A stretch of DNA of 64,000 nt from Branchinecta lynchi. Lineage: Eukaryota > Arthropoda > Branchiopoda > Anostraca > Branchinectidae. This document shows, in pieces, positions 38,501 to 50,500 of the stretch (position 1 is the first letter of the stretch; each line of letters starts with the position of its first letter). The notes under the pieces were generated by a model. It saw only the letters and a program-made list of their open reading frames with translations, had not been told where the DNA came from and did no database searches. Location of the stretch: NCBI GenBank assembly GCA_023053575.1, contig JAKZAP010000003.1:2642561-2706560 (forward strand), read 5' to 3'. The translations under genes and the position numbers were made by a program.

Positions 38501-41500
38501 GACAGACGGACGGACGGATGGACAGACGGACAACTTTTGCGATGTCATAGGTATCCCTCCACCTCCACTTTTGGGATCCCAAAGCGAACATTACCTGAAC
38601 TAGCGACATTAATTGCGGTTTTGCAGATACCATGGTATCTGTTAGCACGGTAACTGAATCTGCAATTAGTCATTTTTGCAGTTATCGTGGTATCTGATAT
38701 ACGGTTGCTCTGCAAAAACGACAATTGCCAAAAATTGCGCTTTGCGAAGTCATCCCAAAAGATAAACTGATTTTCAGTAACATCACTAAGTGCCAAACTT
38801 CTTTCTCACCAATTAGACACAAATTGATGAAAGTCAGATGACTTTTCAGATACTACGATCAGTTACCACGATTGGACAGAGGTAGCGTTCCAGTGAAGTT
38901 ATTAAAAGTTACGACCATAAGAGGAGGGGCGAGCGCCGTATTGTCGTAGTTATCATGCCTCTCGAATGAAAATAATAACAACGAGAACATACCTCATCAC
39001 TCTTACGAGAGCTCCTGCATAACCGATAGTTATTACCACTTATGATGCTCACGACCGTCATAAGTAAATTGTAACAATCGTAACAAACGTGGAACGAAAA
39101 TAATAAGTGGGAGGAGCCAATTTACTATTACGGCGGGCTCTGAAACGGCAATAATAAATAGAATAGTAACGATCGTAACTAATAATAAGTCGCTGGAATG
39201 GCACCTGAATGTCAGATACCATGATAACTGTCCTGATACCACGATAACTGCAAAAACGACTTTAAACCGTGGTATCAGAAACCATGGTACATGGAAAAAC
39301 GCAACTATTGATTCTAGGATGAGCATCAATCGGTTGCCGAGTCTGCCGTCGTAGGCTACCCCCACCCAATCAAGGGCGAAGCCGTTTACGCATACGTCGT
39401 TCTGCGGGAAGACAGTGAAATAAATGAAGATGTCATTGTCAACGACTTAAAGAAGCTTGTCAAGAAGAAAATTGCTGGCTACGCAGTACCTGATATTATA
39501 CAGGTAATTTAAGTTTCAGTTTATTTTATAATAACTTTAAGTTTCAGTTTATTTTATAATAACTTTTCTGGAACAGGTATGCAGTGTATATCTTCCTATG
39601 TCCCACAGGTAGTTATATCATGAATGAGTTTTGTAGAGGTTGATACGATATCGTATCAGCCTCCAGAGAGGATGATACGAAGCCGTATCAACCTCCGTAG
39701 AAGTTCATCGAGCACTTTTCCTCAACTACTGAAAAGTAGAACCTGACCTCCAAAAAAGAAATAAAAGATATTCCTTTCAGAAAGAAAAAAAAAACACTAA
39801 AGATAATCCAGAAAAAAATCTGAAAAACATTAGAGAAAAAATTTTCAAAACTGAAAAAAATGTTGCTTTCCTAGCCAACCACCCTGGGACATACCTTGTC
39901 ACAATCACATTCTTAATGAAAATGCAACTTGTCAACTGAAACAACATTACTTCCAGCTTACTTCAACTTATTTCCTGTACTCCCCACAAGGCAGCTATTG
40001 AGCAATTACACTGTCTTTTTTCTTGACCTTGCTCTGAATAAACAGTCCATTAATAAAAAATTCAGTGTTGCCACTTTTTCTGACAAAACCTGTGACTTTT
40101 GGCTGGAAAAAAACCAATGACGTTCTGGCACCCACGAAACTTGGTCCTTTCCCAACTATCAACGGGAAATGTCGCTTTGTCATCTTCATGCTTATACGCC
40201 TCAACTTTTATGCTTCATTTTTGCATTTACTAGTAAGGAACCGGTCGCAGAGTTCTTGATCGCTTTGTCGAAGAAACGAAAATGTATGACAAATGACAGA
40301 AATCTGCAACCCGTGGCAACACCGGTTTAAGGTTGATTAATTCTATCTCTCTGTCTTGACAAATTCTATCTAGCGAGCCCGCCGGTGGATGGAATCTGCT
40401 ACGACACAAATGAAAAAGATGGTTTTGGACAAGGATTGTACTGTTATAAAATGAAATGCACGGGTCACAACAGTAGTCATTTTCACATTTCACAGGCTGG
40501 AGTTGCCATTTCACTTAACGAAAATTCCCTACAAAAGTAGCAAATAAGTACTACCAAACAAAAGTTGCGTTTTTGATCGAAGTTTGAAGTTACCTTCAAC
40601 CTCAAAGGTCTCTTCTTAAATACCGTTTTTGGTCACCGGTCACAGTTCCTTCGTCCTTCAAACTATGACCGTCGAACTTCGTGCGCTAGCAAGTTCGAAG
40701 TTTGCTTGAATCGTCGAAGAAACGTCGACCTGGCAAGGATCGCCAGAGTCGTAAAAACACTAATTAAGCAAACGGTGAACTTCAACGGCGTTCAAAAACG
40801 GAAATTAAGCAACCGGCTAAGCGAACGGCGAACAAAACTTCGATCAAAAACGCAACTAAAGTAGATTGAGTAGGCTACTACCTAAAGAAAAAGTCCGTTC
40901 GAAAAAGTTATAATAGTTAACATACCTCTATCTCGTTTCATATCAGGATAACAACCTCGATGTCTGAAGTTAACCTTTAATACCAACACAAATCGTGTTT
41001 TTCAAATGGCCTGGCGACTAAGTCACAATACATAATGTCCAAATCAGCAACGTCAAGTTAAAACAGTAACCTATAATTATATAGACTGAAATGGTATAAG
41101 TAAAACCTAAAAAAAAAAAAAAATATAACGAAGACTAAAACTCATCGCTGAAAGCGTCTTCAAACTTAGGAACAAACTCGTTCAAAACGGTAGGAACGGG
41201 GTTTCAGAGAGTCCGTCATAATTTGCTACGCCGGACACTTGGGGAGCGGGGGGAGAGGGGGTGGGAAGGTGCAACTCTTCTTTAGCCATTGCTTGAATGA
41301 CTGAGAGTTGGGAGTCAAATGGAAGGAAGTGAAAATGGAAGTAAAACAAAACAGAGAAAAGACAGGGGAGTAGAGAAGGAAAATCGGTTTGGTGGATTTA
41401 AATCCATTTTTTCCCGATCACGGTCACTCTTCCAGTCCGCGACTTCTTCTCGGGCGTCCACAGTTTAAACCCCAGCTGTGAACGGAGTGTCCGGAGTGTC

Positions 41501-44500
41501 CGGAGTGATCTGCCCTCCAATCCCTCCAAATTGATCTCAACCACGTGTGCACGTGGGTCAAAAGATGGTTGCTGGAATTCAATACTGAAAAATGCAAGGT
41601 CATACACTTCGGACACAACAACTCCAAGCAACAATACCTCATAGAGTCACCACGTTGGAGCAGGTTCAGGAGGAGAGAGATCTTGGCCTTATTGTTGACT
41701 CCCAGTTGAAATTCAGCATCCGCTCACAGAACATCTCAGCCAATGCTAGCAGAGCCCTAAGCATCATCAAACACAGCATTACCAGCAGAAGTAAACACGT
41801 GATCACCAAGCTCTACAAACGATAAGTAAGACCCAGATTGGAGGTGGGGACCATACTGTCCCCCCCCCCCCCCGATTCAAAAAGGACAAGGCAGCTCTTG
41901 AGCAAATCCAATGAAGGTTCACTAAGCTGATCACCGGTATGGAAAACAAATTCTACAGTGAGCGGCTGAGGGAACTCAACCTCCCCTCCTTAGTCTACAG
42001 CACAGCTTAATCCTCTAGGCAGTTCCAAAGGGCAGTTCTGCAAGCTGCTATCTTCTCCATTTAAGTTTTGGCACAGAGCTCTGAACCTGGCGCCTCCTCC
42101 GTGCCCGTGCTCCTACGCGTAGAGTGATACGTCACACCGCTTGCTCCGACTCCAACTCAGGCCGCGTGGCTCCCACGCTGTGTCCCAGAAATAAAAGGAG
42201 CTTGCAGAACTGCCTAGATGATAAAGCTGTGGTCTACAAGCGGAAACGAGGGGACATGATCCAGATACATAAACTCCTCCCAACCAATCAAGAAAATGAG
42301 CTCCTGGAAATTGACCCCTCCCAATAACACGAGGAAACCCAAAATGTATCCACAAGCTTCACGCAAGGACTGGAGCAAGATCTAACTTCTTCTCGAACCG
42401 GATTGTGAACCTCTGGAACAACCTCAAGGAGGACACTGTTGCTGCTGAATCGAAAGAAGCATTCAAACGCCGTTTGGATGCTGAGTGGAGAGACAAACCG
42501 TATATTTGACTGGGATGCAACAGAATCTTCCACTAGACTGTAACCAACCACATATGCAACCGTCATCACAAGGATTGAGTCAACAGGATCAAAAGTGCTT
42601 ATTTCACTCCCAGCTGTGATTTAAGGTAATTTTTTAAGGTGATAATGTTGAGCACCACACACGCTCTTTGTGAACGCAAATGTTGGGGTATGAAAAGAGG
42701 TGGTAGAAAGGAGTGAAAGGAGGGTCTCCGTATAGGATTCAGACCCAGCCCTCTGCACAGCCTTTCCCATATAAGATGGAAGGTCTCAAGTTTAAATGAT
42801 TTAAAAAAAAAACAATACCATAATAAACAATACCTATAAATAATAAACAATAAAAGAACAAAACAATCCCACATAGAAGTGGAACCAGGGCCGGCTTCTC
42901 TACTAGATTTTCAGGGCCTAATATGTGGAACTCTGTTCCGGAGAGCATTCGGGCGGATTTGTTAGGCCAAAATTCATAGTTTTTTTCCTATTTTCTTCTT
43001 ATTTTTCTGTTTGCTCGTTATTCTTACTAAATAAGTTGATGAGAGATTGGTTATTATCTTTTATTTTAGTGCTTTTGTTTGTTATGTTTTGTCTCAGATA
43101 ATTATTAGTTTTATGTACCCGCCCAGTTGCAAGTGCTTTTTCGTACCTTTTGGGGGGCAGGTACTGGCATCATAGTTAAATGTACTTGGGTCGTAAAACT
43201 TAACTGAACTTAACGGAATTATTGAACTGAACTAACTGAAGAATTACAGCATTTTAGGTCCTCCAAAAATAATTCTGAAAATACGTCTCTCCACACCATG
43301 GCGTTTACCTCATATACCTCTGAAATACTAATATTCTTAAAAAAGCTTATTCTGCCTTTTATAGTATACCTAGCTCACACTTGGAATTATAGCTTCTAGA
43401 ATCCCCACCTTTCTCCATTGTTTCATTTTCTGCCTACGAATTTTAGCGCTTTTTCGGCAATGACGAGCTTAGCCCGCCACACAAAGCAAAGTTTGCCAGG
43501 GTTTTTAATGTCCGCTGACAACTCTTTCAAACAGGAGGATATGGGAATCGTTTTTTCACTTCTTTTCTTTACTTACTTTTCCAACATTTTAACCACGGCA
43601 TGTTCAGTTTTCAAACGTTTTGCTCCCACCCACCGCGTCGGAGACAAGGGCTGGTCACCAAGAACCAGGGTGTACGAGTTACTTCAGGATACTTTGGGTT
43701 ACTCAGGGTTACTTTGGGTTACTTTTGGTTACATTGGGTTACTTTGAAATACAGTAGAGGTATGCTCATGTGAACAGTTACTTTAATGTGAACAGTGCAG
43801 TTTTGGGCTAAATGGTAGAATGAAGATTCAAAATACCTATGCAGGTGTTTCCAGATGCCCCTAGTTACCTACTTTGGCTAACTGGTAGTTAGCTTTAGAC
43901 ACAGCAAGTGCATGAAAATGGCAAAGTCCACTGTCAACAAACGTTCACATAAGCATACCTCTACTGTACTTGTGGGTTACTTTCCAGGGTGTACGAAGTT
44001 ACTTTTGGTGACCAACCCTGAGTCGGAGAGCAGGAAGGCTGGCTAGTGTCGTCAAGTGCTAACAAGAAAATCGCTAATTTCAGTTGGAGAGTAATGGTAT
44101 TTTTGAGAAACTTTTTTTCTGATCCCTTTCGTAGGCAAAAGATCATTTCTAGTAAGAGTTGCGCTTTAATTGTGTCACCAAAAAAGCTAATTAAGTTACC
44201 CTGACAAGGCTGGTAAAATCAATAAAATTGACTTAATTTTCTCATTAGACGAGAAACTGGTCTCACGAGAGAAGGAGGGGGGGGGGGGTCGACTTAATGT
44301 TTCTCGAACGCCCTAAGGCTTTCCTAATTGATTAGACTTAGTATGCTTTCGAGGAACAGTCCAATCCTCTAAGATCCGTTTAATCAGTCGCTCTAAACGT
44401 ACTAAAAGGTAATACTGGTTTCCTTAAGGGCTCCCGGAATCGCGAAGCGGGATGCTGAATAGGGATTTATCAATTTCGAGAAAGTCCTCGTCGAAAAGGC

Positions 44501-47500
44501 AGGACTCCTCTTCAAGGTTTCTTCTTCCTTAATAGTTAAGAGACAGGAGTTCTGGAGTAATTATTCAGCTTTTTTGACGAATTTTGACATTCGGAGCCAC
44601 GTTTAATAATAATAATAATACAAAGCAAGAGAAAAGGCTTTCGCCTCTAAATAACTCTAAGAAATTTTGAGTAGTCGAACTGATCAGAGTTAAACATCTC
44701 ATCAACAATGCACTTAAAACTATTGATCGATTCAGCATTAACCGCATCTTCGGTAAGAAATTTAGCAACGATAATCTCATTGAAGAATAAGGATGGTACT
44801 AATACGAGTTGATTAATAATCTGATTAGCCAGTACCCTCAAAAGTTGAACTGATTTCAACTTGGGTGCGAGACCAGCTGGTATCCGAAACTGGCGCCAGT
44901 ATCAATTGCGAACGGCAGAAACCCAGATAATTCTCGTTGTCGGAGCGATTTCCGGAACTGGCTGGTGCCGAGTATGGCTGGTTGGGAACGATCCGAAAAA
45001 AAAAACGTTGTGAATGGGATCTTATACTGTAGCCTCTTCGAATATTGCTTTCGGAACTTTTTGTTCATGACGCTGGAGCAAAAAAACATTTTCTTTTTCT
45101 TTTTAATCGAAATTGAACTAAACTGAATTCCGCGTTTTGAGCAACTAGCACGTGTAAGGGAGACAAAACAGGGAAACAAGCCAGAAAGTAAACACTGTCA
45201 AGTGTTACAGCCTTGACGCCAAGTAGCCAGACGTCATGTCCAGAGGAGTTACTAGCCAAAATGTTTGGGGGGGGGGAGGGCGAGGCATTTACCGACCGGC
45301 TGGTAATTTTTACCGACTTTTTCTGCAGAAAAAAAATCTCTTTTCAACAACAAAATTGACATTTTTGGGAAAAAATCGACTGATTTCTATAGTCACTCCA
45401 TATATTTATAAACCCGGAGACCCCAATTTCTCAGGGTACATTCTAGCCCCTCGAAAAAACCACGCTGATTTTCTCACTTGCCGTTTTTTGCTACCTTCGA
45501 TGTGTATCACGCTCTCAACTTTTGTCTGCGAGAAGTTTTTCCAAAAACTGGTTATGTAAATTGTTTCCCTGTTTTCGCTATAAGTCAACGGGTCTCGAAA
45601 AAGGCTTAAAACAGCCAAAACCATGGGTTATTTGTAAAAGCGCAGCCTAATTTTAAGAACGCTTAATTGAGAGACAATTCCCGATCCAATATTGACATGG
45701 AAACATGTCCACGAAGTTATCTCAACCGGGTGGCTGTTTCTCTGTTTAATTTAATAATTAGTAATTGAACTTTTCGTAAATTATTTGAGCAACGTTCACT
45801 ATTCAAACAATGATTACAACGGATACGTCAGCTATGATTCTTTATCAGCGATATTTCGGCCCTTCTTGGCACGGGTCCTCGTCAGGCTGTCAAGCCTATG
45901 ATTACAGGTTTGTTTCCTTCCCCGAAGTTGAACTAGAGGATTGACAGCCCTACGAGGACCCTTGCCAAGAAGGGCCGAAATATCGCTGATGAAGAATCAT
46001 ATCTGACGTATCCGTTGTAAACATTGTTTGAATAATTGTTTCAAAGTCAGCTTGGGCTCGAAGAATATTTAATGTACACTAATAACAATAATGTTTATCA
46101 AGCGGAGATACCGTACAGTATATGACATGATATGAATTACGAAACAAAACTGAACTGTCAAACCTTTTGTTTACTCTTTTCACTGCATTGCGTAATAAAT
46201 TGTCCATTCATGCACAATGAATGAAAATTCTGTAGATGTCGAAAATCATCTTGGATCGATCACCTATTATGGGAAGAGAAGGAAATCATTTCTCTGGCTT
46301 TGTTCTTGTCGTGTCTGGGATTCTCAGACAAAGAGACCGCTTTATTCTCTCCCGGGTCCTTATTAATCAATTAATGCTCAGTGTTGAACTGAGCAAACAA
46401 TCAGTGTCAACGAATACGTGAAGACATTTTTCTGCCGGAGTGCACCTTTAAGACATTGTATCGTGGCATACTTATCTCCCGCATACTTCTGAATTTTCGT
46501 CATAGAACAAGAGCTGGGAAGCTCATACGGCACTTGCAAGGCTGGTGCAAGAATGAATTTGCCTTTTCGTGGGTTTGATCATCTGTAAGCAGAGCCCTTG
46601 AGATAAAGAATGATCTTGGAATTGAAGATCACGAGAATGTATTTTTTGGTAATTTTTTTTTTATTTTTTAACTTGGCTATAACGATTCTCACTCTAAAAG
46701 CGCTAGAAATTCATCTATAAGCAAAACCCTTGACGCAAAAAGGATAACAAACCCTTGGAGATCATTAATATATATCGTTTGGTTAAAAGTGTTTTTTTTT
46801 CTTCACTTTTCGGTTTTGATGCGCACTTTAAGGGTGCTAGAAATAAATTTTGAAGAGACCCTTGTGGCACAAATGATCATGGGCTGAGGTGTTTGGTATG
46901 ATCAAAAGTACTTTTCGACTTTGCGGCTAAGATGCGCACTTTAAGGGCACTAGAACTAAATTTGTAGCAAAACCCTTGAGGCAAAAATGATAATGGGCTC
47001 ACTGGGATCATGTAAAAGTATATTTTGCTCATTAAAAGTGTTTTTCTTACTTTGCGGTCAAGATTGGTACTTTAAAGAATAGTCGGATTTGGGAAGTTGC
47101 GATTAAGTTTCTAAGCCAATCTTGTCGAATCTCGAATATTCCAGCCAACTCGAAGTACCTTAACTCGCGATCGCCGGTCCCCCCTCCAACTCCACCCACA
47201 GTGCCCGGTGCTAATCCGGTTCTGTAAATGCTTTATCTAGAGCATCTCTTTGCTACTCCCACAAAGTTCCATCCCAATGTCTCCAATCTAAGCGGGTCAC
47301 GTATTCCCTCCCCCTCCCCCAATAGTTGTCGAAACCGATCCGGACATTAAAAAGATTACCACAGACATGTCCTCTGTTCAGTTACTAAATTTCACTTGAA
47401 TTAAATCATCCGTTGCAAAATTTCGTATGATCAAATATTCTGGACCCCCCCCCCCTCCACTCCCCCCACGATGATCGAATCGAGGAATTTTTATTTCCAT

Positions 47501-50500
47501 GTCAGTTTGATTGGCTCCCTGATATGACCGCCAAGTTTCGTCGTGAAAATCCACAAAACCGCCATCCGCCTGCCCCCCCCCCCCCCCCAAGTGTCCGGAA
47601 CCAGTCAAATGACGTGAACGATTTAACTAGAGCAGATGCCTTGTTTTTCCCAGCAAGTTTCGCTCCGACCACTCCATTCTAACCGTTTCTCGACATCTCC
47701 GGTCCCTCGACATCTCCCATCCCCCCCCCCCCCCAACTCCCACATAGCTGTCGAAGTCCGGTCCGGACTTCAAATGGACTTATTCCAACTGTTAAGAAAG
47801 CTAATTTTGATACTTAATGTTCTAATATACTATTCGTCACACAGAGATATGTCATCTATTCAGTTATTAACTTTTATTGTTATCAGATCATCCGTTCGAA
47901 ATTTACGCACGATTAAGTTTTCCGGATTCCTCCACCCTCCATTCCCCTCCCACCCAAATGGTCGGATAGGAAAAGTGACAATTTCCAAGTTAGTTTGGAC
48001 GGGTCCCTGACATGCCTGCCAAGTTTCCTTGTCCTAAAAAGGTGACATAGCAAATCTGGAAGTACCCTAACTTGCAAAGGTGTGACATACCGCCCGACAC
48101 ACCGACAGACAGAATTACGATCGGCCTATGGCACTTGAGCCTTATGCCTTATGCCCGCTTTTTTTGCAATCCCTGGAATCTTTATTAGCGTCTTTAGACG
48201 ATAATGATGTTGTGCTCATGTGGGATTTTAATATAAACTTACTGGAATTTCAAGAAAACACTCAAACAACAGAATTTATTACCCTAACGACATCGAAATT
48301 ACTGATTCCCTCATGTACAATCCCAACTCGTGTTGCGTCGACCAGTGCCACTCTTATCGACAACATATTTTTAACGACACCAGCAACGTCTTCACAAGTT
48401 GTTCTAACGGATTTTTCTGATCAATTTTTGTTAATTTCTCACGTGAAGTACCAGCTTCAGACAAGAAAAGCACCAGAAACAAGAAACCGGATTATCAATA
48501 AAAAAAAAATCTAGACTGTTTAAAAGATAAATTGAATATTACTGATTGGTCTCGTGTCTTTGATGCAGAAGAAGTAAATTCTGAAACGGCTTATTTCTTA
48601 GAAGCATTTAATGCTGTTTTTGATGAGTCATGACCCAGAGTAAAAAAACATAAAGGGAAATATAATCAACCCATTCAACCCTGGATATCGCCCTCCCTTT
48701 TGACGTCAATAAAACAAAAAAAAACGCTCTCTATAAAAACTTTTTTATCATTACCAAGTGAAAGAAATAAAACAACTTTCAAAATTACAAAAACCTACTT
48801 TCAAAAATAATACGTATTGCTAAAATGAAATATTATTTTGATATTATTTTGAATATTTCGTGTCCAATAAAGAAGCACACCTCTACTGTAGCCTACTCTC
48901 TTTCACTGTCAATTAAAAGGGGGTTCTAGTCCTTTCATGGTGTGTCAAAACAGGGCTCCTGCCTCAAAACACGGGTCCTATCTTAAGGAAGACGAAGAAA
49001 ACCATCAGAACAGGGATCCTGACTTCCTTGTGAGATAATGGGAAGGGTAAGATTAGGTTGAAGAGGAAACTTAGAAGATGTTGAGATCTTGGTTTAGGCA
49101 TTGCGAGGACAGCAAGACTTGGGAAGGCCTGAGAACACTGTAAAACAAAATCTTGCAGTATTTGCTACTGGGATTAATCTTGTCTTTATTGAGATAAGAT
49201 TATCCCTAATTCGGATTAATTTTATCCCAGTAGAGATAAGATTAATCCCAGTAGCAAATACTGCATCTTTATTCAGAGAAACTTTTTACAGTGAAGGCAT
49301 ATGAGAGAGAACGGTAGATACGGCTAAAATTGGTGATACCAGAGCTAGGATTCATTGGTACGCTCTGAGTTCCTTAAGCAATGACAGAAGTTGTCCTTGC
49401 TTCCTTCCGAAATTATCGAATTAGTTCAGATAATCCATTCTGAACTTGGTTTTCTCATCTGATTAGTTGTTTGGCCGTAAGTTGTCAGAAACTCCAAATC
49501 GGTAACATTTTTTTTGTTTACATATTCAAGTAGTGGATTATGGATAAATTGCAAAATCTAGAGGGGTCTCGCGAAGACTCAGGAATCTAAAAGATTGATT
49601 GTCTGGATCGACAAGTTCAATAAATCTTAAATTTCTGGGATGCCGTCAAAACCTTTGGTCTTGTTTGACAAGAGTCGATGTTCAAATGTATGGTGGAAAT
49701 GTGTCAACGGTGGGAAGAAATTATGCTGATAGCAGACATGGGAGGGCCATAGGGGCTTAAGCCTTGGAATACTCTTGACGACTATCTTTCCTTGCCGATG
49801 CAAAATCTCCGGCCTCTCCGGTTACCTAGCGGAAGAAAGGCAGAAGTGGTGTCACAGCTGCTCCCAAAGACCGCGGTGAGTGATTGACAGAGGATTTGAG
49901 TCATTGAGTTTGAGTCGTACCGACACGCTTGCTCCTTCTTCCTGAGGATCACTGGCGTTTTGGACTTAGTCATATAGATTATCGGCCCTCGTCAGTGTTG
50001 TCCTTGAGGCGTTAAAGTCGGTCTCAAAGGATGGGGTTGGCCTTGAGTTGGCCATAGTGCTTTTGTCAATATCAAATGCCATTTTTGCCAATGTTTGAAT
50101 AATTGGAATTCCTTCAGGAATTCGACGTAAGGGACTTTTCCGCATCGGTAGTCGCAAGAAGTGATCAGACTGTTCACGGGTTAATGAAAGTATCAGCCAG
50201 CACAAAAGGATCCAAAGGCTGGGCGGATTAAAGATAGGAAGATGCGGATGAGACGGAATATTGGAAAACAAAAACGGGACAAGACCTTTTTGAAAGATCT
50301 AATTGCCATGTTTCCCTTCTTCTAAATAGGAACAGAGGGAACAATAGGAGGCACTCACAATCTTAGTACGGATGAACCTTTTACAGGTTGATAGGGAAAC
50401 TTTTAGATTCTGGTATTGCTAATCATTCACTACGCATTGAAGCGTCGCCGACTCAGGGCGTTATCTTGAACTTTTCCCTAGGGAAATTAGTTTAGATATG

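Noticed and set aside
47378..47608. Glycine-rich 76-residue frame
   Set aside because: Glycines come from C-runs in a diverged tandem repeat.
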